From contig NC_079147.1 of the NCBI RefSeq assembly GCF_945859685.1, forward strand, positions 310,742,485-310,806,484: a DNA stretch of 64,000 nucleotides, given 5' to 3'. The notes below the pieces were generated by a model. It saw only the letters and a program-made list of their open reading frames with translations, was not told the origin of the DNA and did no database searches. Source of the DNA: Eupeodes corollae. Lineage: Eukaryota > Arthropoda > Insecta > Diptera > Syrphidae. Position numbers and translations under genes: made by a program. Each line of letters begins with the position of its first letter. Position 1 is the stretch's first letter. Below, piece after piece: positions 51,801-58,400 of this stretch.

Positions 51801-54800
51801 GAAGTTGTTGCAAATTAATTATTAGTCCACAAAATATCGTTTTTTCTGTCACACAAACAAACTTTTTAAAGTTCTTAATTTGTCCTGGATTTTAATTTTG
51901 CGCTTACATTGTTCTATCACATTGGGTAAGAGAAATAAAGAAATCTTGGTTTTAACTTTTTCATGGTTTTAAGTTTTAAGTGCTGATTGCGTTTCCAAAC
52001 TTCGATTTTAATTATTTCCTTAAATTAAAAAAAAATTCTTGCAATATAATTTTTAAAAAATAGATCTTGTAGCCTTGTTTACAGAACAGGTTCGTTACAA
52101 AAAAAAATACTTTTAAACCGTTTTAGCATAAATACTTAAGCGTTTCTTTAATATTTATTTGCGACAGATGAAATTTAACAACTTATGAAGCTTTTTTGAA
52201 CGTTCTTTTAAATAATTTAAAAGTTTCAACTGAATATTGAAGATAGGGATCATAGATTCGGAAACCCATCACGATTTGTATTTAAAAGAAATACTTAATT
52301 AATTTAGATAGCCTAAATAGGCATACAATACACATGTGTTTTTTATCCTATTTTAAAAATTGGTATCGGAAATACCGGTAAGAGTAATTTTGGATTTGGA
52401 TTTGAATTAAGGGCATCAAAACCCATCTAAAAAGTGCTATTTGATTGCCAGGAACAAACATTTTTTAAACAGTTTTCATTTTTTTCATATGCCTACTTCT
52501 AAAAAGATTTTTTCCCCTAAGATATAATCCCCAAAGGAAAATCCCCAAATCCATAATCCCCAAAATGAAAACCCCAGTAGCGAAATTCCCAAAGAGAGAA
52601 TACCCAGGGCGAAAATCCCCAAGTGAATATCGCCAAAACAATTATGTTCAAGTAGTGAATCATGCGATTAAATTGCGCGCGCGATTTGAACATAAATATT
52701 TAGAATATATTAAATTTAATTTATATTGCATGAAATACAATCCAAAGATAGCAATAACATCACTTATTTTAATTTGTATTCCAAAACAAAAGAAATACTC
52801 GGCACTACAAATCAACGCTAAGATAGTACTAACCAAGCACTACGAATACGATGACTCCCTATGAATACTAAAGTCAGACTGAGAAGTGCATGTGATTTCA
52901 GTGATTTTTTGTTTAGAATTATCATTTGTTAATATCGGAATTAAATTAAGATATGCATGGATACGGGGGATTTGGAGATTTCGTGGGGATTTTGGTAAAA
53001 TAAAGTAATTAGTTGGTGATTTTTTCCATTTGTTTTACGTTTCTGGGGATATTTTCAGAAATGATTAAATTTTTTGGGGATACTATCCCGTAGGACTTCT
53101 TTTTTTTGGGAATTCAATACAAAACCCTTTTTAAACTTCCTAATGCCCGATTTCATAAACAACTTTTATGCATTTAACAGGATTTTAAGCTGTAAAATGG
53201 AATATTTTTGTTTTACCAAGCGTTTTTAAAGTAAACAAGCTTTTAAAAACCTTTTAAAACTAAATATCCATTTTTGACTCATTAAATTTTAAAAGTGTCA
53301 TTAAAAAATCAATATGACAGATAAACAGCTGATTTTTTGCTTTGTTAAATTCGTATTCTCAATATCTGGAGATACCAAATTATTAATTAATTTTTAATTA
53401 GAATATTAGATTGGTCATCGTTATCTGACGAAGAAGAGCATCATATTTATTCGCCGCGCCGTTCAAGACACAAGATTATTTAAACTGTTGTTTTTGATTT
53501 TGAAGAATTAACTCTGTTGCATTTCGAGATTCTTGTCATTTATTTTAGCATATTATGTTTTCTCATTTTTTCTCACAAAATTCGCTTAGGAGAACTCTAT
53601 TTTAGCAAAAATATCCATGAATTTTCCAATTTTGAGCTAAGTGAAACTGAACAAATTTAAAGGCCTGATCAAATTTAAAAAGCTTTTAGATAAAAGTGCT
53701 TAGTGTTTGATTATGAAATCGGATATAAGTCTATTATATTCTTTAAAAAAATACCGGGTCCAATCGTATAAAAATAGTGGCGAAGGTGTTAAGTGACAAA
53801 TTTTGAATGTGTTGGGTTACTGTGATAATAACAAAAGACCCAAACATGTTGTTATCCTCCTTATCTAAAGCCAATTTTATAAGCACATTCTAGATAACTA
53901 TTGCAAGAACCAAAATTCAATTAACCATTTTACACCTTCGGCAAATTGTCCACTTCTATATTACATTGTAATTTGAATTGCCATTTTGATTAAATATTAA
54001 TATGCACTTCATTGGTTCTTTTCATAACTCATCGGATGTCTTATTTATTATTTATTTAATTTTACTGGTCGTGGTACGCGATTCATATTTTTTTAAATAA
54101 GATTAAAACTTTTTTTGTATTTTTATTTGTTTTTACTGACACACATTTCTACAACCATTGGAAATTATTGAGTAAATTGCTTTCAATGACGAATAGCACC
54201 TTCTGGTAGCAATGCCAAATTTTAAATTGGCTTACAGTTATTTTCTGCATAAAATCGCAAAAAGTAAACATTGATTCTAGGTCTGCCATCTATGAAATTT
54301 GTATATATTCTATTAGAATTAAAATGTCCAGCAATGATGATAAGCTCTCCACAATTGCTCCCATTCAAAACCTTAAACAGTTATTATCATACTTTAATGT
54401 AATGTTTACCTGAGTCTTTTCCACCCTTAACGCATATACCAAAGCCATGACTACTATCTGATTGCTGGTCTCTAGACATTGTAACAGTTCTCGTGGAAAG
54501 CTCCTGAATATTTTGTATGCTACGGTCCCTATCTCGATCTCGGTACACCTGCAATCATACGATAATAAAAATAAAATAAAACAAAGTTAAAAACGATCAA
54601 ATAGAATTTTGTATTTATAGCAGAAGTAGAAAAGGTAGCAGCCATACTAAAACTTTACTTCAAATATCTTGAGTGAAAATTATAAATATTTACATACCTG
54701 ATGGGTTGTTGACGGCGGACTACTGGCCGGGCTCCTGCGCCCACTTCTATCCCTTGTGCCATTACTATAATGATAACTTGTAGGAACTGAAGATGAGGTT

Positions 54801-55415
54801 GTTGCTCCGAACATTCGCAACACCTGTTCTGGAGAAATTGGACGCTTCTTTCCGTTATGACGAGTGGAATTTGGAACTGTGCCTGAACCAGAAATGCCTA
54901 GCGAAGCTGGTATGTGGCTGGAGGATGAAGATTGTAAGTATGAAGATCCGCGTCCAGGTAAAGAACCTCCCTTCGAAGGAACACCAGCGGTGTTATAATA
55001 ATAATGTGGTGAATGTGGCCGCTCAACTATTGTGTATGATGTTCCGGGTGGTGAATAGTAAAGACCCGATCGGCCACCTCGCAAAGAACTGGTACTATTA
55101 GCAATTCTATTAGCACTTATACCGTAGGGGCCATTGTGGGGAATGGTATTGGCAACTGGAATGCCGCCTATGTCTTCTGCCTCAAAACTATTCGAACGGT
55201 GATGACTCGAATGCAGTCCCAAGTTTGGTGGTAATATGGATGTAGAATGGCCAACACCTGACGCATGTAGTGATGAGCTATGTGAGGGATGGTATCCTCT
55301 AGAACTCCAACGTGAAGGGCCTAAGTCACATAATTCAGCATAGTCGTTTCCAGCTGCGCTCATCGTTAGGGGGTCTCCGCCACCGTGGGCACCCCCTAAG
55401 CGCATTGCCTCACAC
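21687..55415 (-). CDS. dysc: Whirlin/dyschronic-like PDZ scaffold gene, 16 coding exons, 5' end not found
   Basis: Sixteen exons listed separately join with consistent phases into 961 codons plus stop. Domain order in this piece: Ser/Gly/His-rich disordered region (1-238), PDZ1 (about 259-346), Pro/Gln linker, PDZ2 (about 436-520), harmonin-N-like helical domain (about 553-630), long linker, PDZ3 (about 856-948). This is whirlin's order, and each PDZ reads closely like whirlin's as I recall it (for example GLGIFITGVDKES in PDZ2 and LGIAIEGGANTKHPLPRI in PDZ3). Vertebrate whirlin scaffolds Usher proteins in stereocilia and photoreceptors; the Drosophila homologue dyschronic regulates the Slowpoke potassium channel and locomotor rhythm. 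The upstream harmonin-N domain 1 was not found, so first exons are missing from the model. The largest intron (28061-38669) is about 10.6 kb. Confidence 0.88.
21873..21965 (-). CDS. dysc: dysc-like exon 15: PDZ3 core
   Basis: Phase 0 on both sides; acceptor TTTGCAG, donor GTGAGT. Encodes EHGAAFDAGGLEVGQLILEV then DGNKVEGLHHQ, matching the 'G.L.VG..ILEV.G' centre of a PDZ domain. Confidence 0.9.
22040..22231 (-). CDS. dysc: dysc-like exon 14: linker and start of PDZ3
   Basis: Phase 0 on both sides; acceptor CTTTTCAG, donor GTAAGA. After a polar linker it encodes LHITVKKTKPILGIAIEGG and then ANTKHPLPRI. The carboxylate-binding loop is ILGI. The 'EGGANT...PLPRI' signature is specific to whirlin PDZ3. 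Confidence 0.92.
22232..23074. other. Intron of the whirlin-like gene
   Basis: AT-rich; small opposing ORFs at 22546-22836 and 22679-22879 are mirror images without motifs. Nothing else seen up to the LOA-related fragment. Confidence 0.6.
23075..23530 (+). mobile_element. LOA-related retrotransposon, 3' fragment in an intron
   Basis: Collinear with the C-terminal part and 3' UTR of the 12.4-18.2 kb element: a degraded WP-T-DLKRS...LLSLSR segment, then DEEEKETILHLLFIYSLARK (open 23255-23533) in place of the zinc-knuckle region, a 'GTTATCACAATGGGCC' block and an end in AACCTAACCTTAACG. The second Cys pair of the knuckle is changed (FIYS for CTCP). Much diverged, 5'-truncated and inactive. Confidence 0.7.
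24462..24548 (-). CDS. dysc: dysc-like exon 13: charged linker
   Basis: 29 codons, phase 0 on both sides; acceptor ACTATAG, donor CAG|GTGAGT. Encodes ELATKLSRSFDMKEEGG then a basic end. A nearer AG (CTCTCTAG, 24529-24536) would create a stop in this frame, so the upstream acceptor is preferred. No domain. Confidence 0.78.
24549..27979. other. Intron of the whirlin-like gene
   Basis: AT-rich intron without recognisable genes or elements; I read through both strands for splice-bordered open stretches and saw none. Confidence 0.55.
27980..28060 (-). CDS. dysc: dysc-like exon 12: linker
   Basis: 27 codons, phase 0 on both sides; acceptor ATATTACAG, donor CTT|GTAAGT. Encodes GGYLDGLRSHLGGLTQRVKS then WYWGRPL. 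Its clean splice borders and frame fit make it likely despite small size. Possibly a short helix or binding motif. Confidence 0.8.
28061..33099. other. Part of the longest intron
   Basis: AT-rich. Contains the 30.3-30.5 kb short repeat cluster and a more GC-balanced patch at about 30600-31130 with a TATATAAAA motif near 30830, but no coding sequence seen. Confidence 0.5.
30312..30470. repeat. Degenerate short repeats, core ACAGTATTTTGA
   Basis: About nine imperfect copies of (A/T)ACAG(T/A/C)ATTTT(G/A)A at roughly 15-25 base spacing. A young tandem array that has diverged, or a small satellite seed. Confidence 0.65.
33204..33217 (+). promoter_or_regulatory. X-box-like motif (RFX site)
   Basis: GTTTTCATAGTAAC fits the worm X-box pattern RYYNYY-N2-RRNRAC exactly; it misses one position (A/G at base 4) of the Drosophila version I recall. 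It lies at the edge of the only GC-rich patch nearby (33140-33200), about 1 kb upstream of the small plus-strand ORF at 34.28 kb. Confidence 0.3.
34283..34504 (+). CDS. Small conserved-looking ORF, 73 codons, possible nested gene
   Basis: ATG at 34283 in a good context (A at -3, G at +4) opens a basic, proline-rich protein: MESWLTDVKQLRIPRPKFGP, SPPTSRCYRRPCEPP, ending QSMMHDKY and TAA. Composition and codon use stand out from the AT-rich intron around it. It sits on the strand opposite to the whirlin-like gene, in its 10.6-kb intron. The frame is open upstream to 34226. Acceptors CCTTCTCAG (about 34207-34215) or AAAACAG (34261-34267) suggest a 5' noncoding exon, perhaps in the GC-rich patch at 33.14-33.26 kb, which has a GTAAGA donor at about 33255. 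I do not recognise the family. Small basic Pro-rich proteins of this kind include axonemal inner proteins, but that is only a suggestion. Confidence 0.45.
   Translation: MESWLTDVKQLRIPRPKFGPNGSPPTSRCYRRPCEPPRDYNNSSPISEEIQSRSMKYQSGTREARQSMMHDKY
35230..36486 (+). mobile_element. hAT-type DNA transposon remnant (ZMYM1-like transposase), 3' part
   Basis: An open stretch from about 35330 to 35787 holds SLEKISDTRWTCRAEATKAL, LLASFWNDILKRFNALNK and SAMSVLESLKSFVESKRNDC, as in transposases annotated as 'zinc finger MYM-type 1-like'. After frameshifts come YKVFAFIPVIDQLSVSLTER and a C-terminal dimerisation-type segment (TTMGQNRLWKFSLLIIESDL, about 36152-36205, read across broken frames). The right end is AAATCCGGCCCTG at 36474-36486, i.e. 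the CAGGGCCGGATTT terminus typical of this group. No left terminus was found, so it is 5'-truncated. Confidence 0.75.
37100..38515 (+). mobile_element. Non-LTR retrotransposon fragment, RT 3' part and C-terminal region
   Basis: Broken plus-strand frames: IEVVQEFKYLGVLFTHNLNL (from about 37156), then in another frame MCYGAEVFLYLALEEFEAIQ and KPLIRLPNSTPNYAIYVKSG (37330-37460), the usual 'YG.E.W.......E..Q..F.K.LL.LP..TPNYA...E.G' region after RT. Next is 37503-37826, ending in EANYFNNELSTEHKLKF, followed by VPHRADLPQICNLCKRREIE, a Cys pair near the C-terminus. The 3' end is TATCTATCATCTATCT near 38497-38512. Clade not resolved. Three or more frameshifts; dead. Confidence 0.65.
38670..38747 (-). 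CDS. dysc: dysc-like exon 11: charged linker
   Basis: 26 codons, phase 0 on both sides; acceptor TTTGACAG, donor GCG|GTGAGT. Encodes EYNCDEARSRRGSETQLPRS then EYEQDA. Could be a cassette exon, since skipping it keeps the frame. Confidence 0.75.
39328..39526 (-). CDS. dysc: dysc-like exon 10: His/Ser/Thr-rich linker
   Basis: Starts with the last base of a split Arg codon; acceptor CATTAG has a weak pyrimidine tract, but it is the AG that keeps the frame with exon 9. Encodes PAYPLPYRPLSAGPILHRSH, then YHHHSSLRHL and TPTKSIGTNTPTK. Donor AAG|GTGAAT. Disordered. Confidence 0.72.
39658..39752 (-). CDS. dysc: dysc-like exon 9: linker
   Basis: 31 codons plus two bases; acceptor ATCTTCAG, donor CATCG|GTACCT. 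Encodes VTDVDLEIIAATGRSPSSDS then GLGMTVSDIKHR. Ser-rich with possible phosphorylation sites. Confidence 0.8.
40000..43239. other. Intron of the whirlin-like gene (short-isoform 3' UTR near 43.0-43.24 kb)
   Basis: AT-rich; a TA run at about 43180-43195. No other genes. The last 200-230 bases before 43240 would be 3' UTR if the readthrough isoform exists. Confidence 0.5.
43240..43335 (-). CDS. dysc: dysc-like alternative terminal exon (readthrough of exon 8)
   Basis: If the donor at 43304-43305 is not used, the frame continues 21 codons past exon 8, VSYYDYYPSYECDYYF then NESPW, to a TAG at 43240-43242. AATAAA signals on minus lie about 205-225 bases further (43015-43020, 43030-43035). The tail is strikingly tyrosine-rich. 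This would give a short protein with PDZ1, PDZ2 and the harmonin-N-like domain but no PDZ3. Vertebrate whirlin also has isoforms with different domain content. Inference; no transcript evidence. Confidence 0.5.
   Translation of the reverse strand, partial: RKGDPMRDLPVSYYDYYPSYECDYYFNESPW
43306..43335 (-). CDS. dysc: dysc-like exon 8: micro-exon, long isoform
   Basis: Ten codons (RKGDPMRDLP), phase 0 on both sides; acceptor ATTTTAG, donor CCG|GTAAGC. It lies just after the harmonin-N-like domain. The frame stays open through the donor, giving a second end (see next entry). Confidence 0.75.
43740..44235. mobile_element. MITE-like element with degenerate inverted ends (candidate)
   Basis: The left end (about 43740-43775, TTAAACAGTGGAGGAACTAA...CGTTTCCG) resembles the reverse complement of the right end (about 44175-44215, AGTGGAGAATGATTCTGACGTTTCAG). 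Internally, 13-bp arms CATTCACAAACCT and AGGTTTGTGAATG flank a 26-nt spacer at about 43903-43955. Small hairpins GATTCTGA...TCAGAATC and CTCCACTT-A-AAGTGGAG lie near the right end. No coding capacity. Confidence 0.4.
44239..44302. repeat. Exact 32-bp tandem duplication
   Basis: 44239-44270 is repeated without change at 44271-44302 (unit begins AAACCTATGATTAGAGTTAT). The lack of differences suggests a recent slippage or repair event. Confidence 0.92.
44445..45427 (-). repeat. Dispersed repeat, copy B (inverted relative to copy A at 7.6-8.2 kb)
   Basis: On minus it carries the same block order as copy A: GGAAGTTATTGTAATGGG edge, CTTTCTAAAAATC, ACGTACG run, GACGACGAAAAAAACGTCGCG, then repeated T-rich subunits with 'AAAACTGTCAATTCGATTTT'. 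The 66-codon ORF at 44568-44768 arises from it. Confidence 0.7.
45241..45427. repeat. Tandem duplication of about 93 bp inside repeat copy B
   Basis: ATATAGTC(T/C)(T)AAAACT... ending CGGTTTTTTCATAAA occurs at 45241-45333 and again at 45334-45427 with only a few substitutions and a two-base poly-T length change. Confidence 0.85.
47602..47712 (-). CDS. dysc: dysc-like exon 7: second half of harmonin-N-like domain
   Basis: 37 codons, phase 0 on both sides; acceptor ATTTTAG, donor AGG|GTAAGA. Encodes HSLVTEIRELVFPEDRIRYD then ELVYRRERDPY. The pattern 'L..E.R..V.P.DR.R.D.LV..RE' is the C-terminal half of whirlin's second harmonin homology domain. Confidence 0.9.
47789..47960 (-). CDS. dysc: dysc-like exon 6: first half of harmonin-N-like domain
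   Basis: One base plus 57 codons; acceptor TTTACAG, donor AAA|GTAAGT. Encodes VMVEEKARSLLPRHQFASLS, YYISEYGARAMTID and AFVAVLLEMLDTYEK. The helical pattern '..ARsLL...e...L.YYl.EY....v.ID..V..LlElLdT.eK' fits the harmonin-N domain that follows PDZ2 in whirlin. Confidence 0.9.
48018..48338 (-). CDS. dysc: dysc-like exon 5: PDZ2
   Basis: Single exon with the whole PDZ2: IRRVELLIEPGQSLGLMIRG, GVEYGLGIFITGVDKESVAD, GDEILEVNGQSF and HDEAVSQLKYHKRMSLVIRD, then VGKVPHS. Carboxylate loop SLGL; His at the start of the second helix makes it a class I PDZ by the usual rule. Acceptor ATCATAG, donor AAG|GTATAC. Confidence 0.93.
48398..48708 (-). CDS. dysc: dysc-like exon 4: end of PDZ1 and Pro/Ser/Gln-rich linker
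   Basis: Acceptor TTAATGCAG, donor ATAG|GTATGC, phase 0 in, phase 2 out. Starts RCVQILKSSRQISMTVRAP, the last helix and strand of PDZ1. It continues with a disordered linker containing SQSSSVVQQPPPFSGSLGG and ends in an arginine-rich RRSDRRDR. Confidence 0.88.
48709..49299. other. Intron of the whirlin-like gene
   Basis: AT-rich, no element recognised until the Jockey 3' end at 49300. The plus ORF at 48434-48781 is a shadow of exon 4. Confidence 0.6.
49300..49476 (+). mobile_element. Very short 3' end of the Jockey-like element with target-site duplication
   Basis: 177 bases closely matching the last part of the 11.0-12.0 kb element (TAATATTTTGAAT start, TTTCGTATTTTCCTTCGATTTT, CCCTAGATAATGTTT, CTCTGAATTGTAAAATGAGCG, AATAAAGAAACTAACTAA end). 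AAGACTTG occurs directly before it (49292-49299) and directly after it (49477-49484): an 8-bp target duplication, showing a 5'-truncated insertion by target-primed reverse transcription. Confidence 0.85.
50944..51074 (-). CDS. dysc: dysc-like exon 3: PDZ1 core
   Basis: Two bases plus 43 codons; acceptor TTTTATAG, donor AAA|GTATGT. Encodes LGVYISRIEENSVAERAGLR, PGDTILEVNGTPF and SHDEALK. His at the start of the second PDZ helix. Confidence 0.92.
51100..52500. other. Intron of the whirlin-like gene
   Basis: AT-rich intron; nothing recognised besides scattered small ORFs. Confidence 0.5.
52513..53095. mobile_element. Foldback-like element with ATCCCCAAA subrepeats in inverted arms (candidate)
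   Basis: The left arm (about 52513-52632) contains about seven imperfect copies of AATCCCCAAA spaced 12-20 bases. The right arm (about 52965-53090) contains the complement, (T)GGGGAT(T), at least four times (CGGGGGATTTGG, GTGGGGATTTTGG, CTGGGGATATTTT, TTGGGGATACT). The middle of about 330 bases is unique. Arms made of short direct subrepeats in inverted order are the hallmark of foldback elements. The 99-codon ORF at 52565-52864 crosses arm and centre and looks fortuitous. Confidence 0.5.
53144..53725. mobile_element. Harbinger-type MITE-like element, 582 bp, TAA target duplication
   Basis: Inverted ends share CCGATTTCATAA (53147-53158) and its complement (53711-53722), with looser similarity further in (CACTTTTAT-like). 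TAA stands directly outside both ends (53141-53143 and 53726-53728), the 3-bp TWA duplication expected of PIF/Harbinger elements. No transposase ORF. A stretch near 53415-53530 (SDEEEHHIYSPRRSRHKII) might be a remnant of an N-terminal coding region, but this is weak. Confidence 0.55.
54410..54548 (-). CDS. dysc: dysc-like exon 2: linker and start of PDZ1
   Basis: Acceptor GATTGCAG, donor TCAG|GTAAAC; 46 codons plus one base. Begins VYRDRDRDRSIQNIQEL, then TRTVTMSRDQQSDSSHGFGI and CVKGGKDS. Binding loop GFGI. The RDRDRDR stretch is a short charged repeat just before the domain. Confidence 0.88.
54698..55415 (-). CDS. dysc: dysc-like exon 1 of the visible model: disordered N-terminal region
   Basis: One base plus 239 codons; acceptor TATTATAG|G, donor CAG|GTATGT. 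Rich in Ser, Gly, His, Pro and Tyr (for example HYYYNTAG, SYLQSSSSSHIP), ending with KKRPISPEQVLRMFGATTSS. The frame is open from the acceptor, so it can be internal. An in-frame ATG at 55403-55405 (MRLGGAHGGGDP) could alternatively be the start of an isoform with an upstream noncoding exon. No harmonin-N domain 1 is present here. Confidence 0.83.
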
Positions 55416-58400
55416 CTATAATAGATTATATAAGTATTTTTTTAAAACACTAAGAATATTGATAGGACATTGTAGACTAAAGGAATAAACCTTTTAAAAG
55501 TTCATTCGTTATTTTTAAAAACATAATTCTTTTTTTACATTTACATATTTTATAATCTTTTTCGTGTAGTATGTACATGTATACCCATCACCAGAACAAT
55601 GTCTACTAGTTTCGTTATTATTTCAACCGCAGTTATTCCTTTTTTGCATTTTCATTATCCTTCAAGGTCTATAGAACAGCCTTACTTACATGGGATGGTG
55701 GCAGTTTGATTCTATTTCTGGTATTTTGCGCCTTTGCGTTTTTTATTTGAATCTTTAATAGAATATTGTTATTTCTAGATCTATGTGTATAATGTATATA
55801 TGTATAAATAGCAAACTTTGCAACTTTTTGTCCTTTTGTACATTTGTTAGGGAAGCATTATGGACATACACTTTATTTTTATTACAACTGCATTGTTTTA
55901 ATTTATGCAATGCGTTTATATTAAATAAATTGTGCGAAAGATATAATTGCTGTGGAACAAGCTATTAAATTAGGTTAAAGGCAATGGAGTGTCTTGTAGT
56001 TTATTAGCTCATAGAATATTGTGCAAGCAGTTCAAAGTTAAACCTACTTTGCATAAGTTATTTAGCTAGTGTAAGTAGTTGAAAAGTGTTGAGCAGTTGA
56101 AGAGATTCTTATTAGAATAGAGGTTTATTAAAATTGAAGCCTCTAAACGAGACCAATTGCTTTTATTCAATTACATTCCGAATTTGTAAACTCACATTCA
56201 GAATTTCAAAAAAAAACCTATTAAAGAACATTAATGATAAATTTCTTATGACTGACGTTTATTGATAAAACTTTCTCATATCCCATTTCTTGGGCATTTT
56301 TAGTTGTTCTATTTTAATTTAAAAACTCCTCAACTACGGTTAGGAATGTTATAAACATTTATAATTGAATAAGGTAGTTTAGAGACACATTATTAAATAG
56401 TTTTAAAATATATAAGAGCAGGTTTATGCGATCCTGTTATGCATATTTTTCATTCTGTTTGACAAAAATTATGTAACAACCCTCATTGAAAATTATCTTG
56501 AAGGATAACCTTCCGATAAAACTTTTATTTTTAAATTTAAAAGCACCACTCGAACAATATTGACCTCTTGCTATTATTTTTTTGTTTTAAGGAATATGGC
56601 CAAAGAACGTGTGTTATACCCACATGCACGACATGTACCTTTATTATCCTCAGTTTTAAATTATGTATTTTAAATAACTCATCATATTTTCTTTTACATT
56701 AGTTGATAAAAGTATTTCAACTTTATTCAAAACAACTTTCTCACTCCATAGTTCCATACCTATCTACATATTTTCAAATCTTAAAAATTGAATACCAACC
56801 TCATTTCAAAATTAAATCCTGTTTTTTCAACAAGTGTCTTACAGATCAAATCGCTCCCTAAACATACATTTTTACCATGTTCTTATTAAGTTTTTCCTCA
56901 CTTGACTCACATTAAAAACTTTTCTTAAGTCTATCTAAGATTTAAATTAAATAACTTTATTATACTCGTAGATGTCACTTCAAAACTTTCTATGTACAAC
57001 ACACAATGAACAATATTTTAGAATTATGAAACTATTTTTTTGACAAATCAAATTTCACATAATCTGCCACTTACTAAATAAAGTTATTGAATTATTGTTT
57101 AAAAAGTTGAAAAGGGGTTGCTGAGTAAAAAAAAGTTAAAGGTTTTTTTTGCGAACTTATAGAACGTTTCAGGGTGAAAACATTAAAAATGGTTGATGTT
57201 TCTATAAAGTTATTTTTAAGATGGATAATTTTTGAGGGAAAACTATTCGAATATTGTGTCATTATGTATAATATGAAAGGACTTGGCTTGCATATTCACC
57301 GCACAAAGTGAAATAAATAAACGTATTTTAACTTTAATCAAAGAAACGAACTTTTCAAAACAGACAATTTTGCTGGTAAAGTATAAATATCAAAATTGCA
57401 TTTATTTTTGCATACATTTTATAATAATTTTTATTTATTTATTCTTTTGGGGGTCTTTTAATTAAAGTCTAAAATTTAAACAACCTATATGCATTCAAAT
57501 ACCTAACCTATATTGAAAAAGATGTAAAAAAGGATTAAGTTAGAAATGATACAAATAATACATGTTTTAAACTATTCTTTCGAATTATGAAAACAAACTA
57601 CATTAATTACTTTAACAAAAATTAAATTTAAACATAATGATATGATTAAAAATCACGTCCCTTTCTTGCCCACTTCAATCTTATAAATGCTCACCTATAG
57701 TAATTAAACTATTAATTATAAAACAAGTATTTCAATCCTTTTGGCAGATTGGAGACAAATAATTAATATGTTTATTTTAAATAATATACATAGGAAAGTG
57801 GGTACCTAGGTTGTTTTTTAATAAATAGATTATTGTTTACAATCTATTTCATTCACCTAAAGAAAGAGTGCTCACATGACAAGAGTATTGATTTTTTAAT
57901 TAAATATTAATATACGTAGTATGGGCTGGTGAAATCTAAATTCTTGGCAAATGAAAATGTAATTACTCAAGCGCATTATTGTCGTTATCGTCACGAAAGC
58001 AGTTTTCCTAAATTAAATAGATGAATCACGGGATTTTAATTTTTTTTGTATTTTTATTAGTTATCTGGGTACCTTAAGGATTTAAGCTTTCTAGGGACTT
58101 GACTTACTTGACTTGAGTTTTATATCAGAGTTCATTTATTTCGTAAGTCCAAATCAGCTCACAATTGTTTAGGATTTTTTGCGTGTTATTATTATCTTAA
58201 CATTGCTTTTTTCTTTTGAAAACTCATTGACTTTTTGTTAGTAGCTTATCACCTTGAACTCAATGGAATGCGCGTTAGCAATCCTTTTCTGTATTGAACG
58301 AAAGCACTCCCGTTTGACTGTTTGGAAAATAACTACTTATGATGTAGTTTATTTCTTTTTCTATTTAAATTAGTTCGATCCGAATGGGGGTTGGTACGCC

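Noticed and set aside
52565..52864. 99-codon plus ORF
   Set aside because: Begins within the repeated ATCCCCAAA arm and runs into the centre of the foldback-like element; lysine/proline content simply reflects the repeat.
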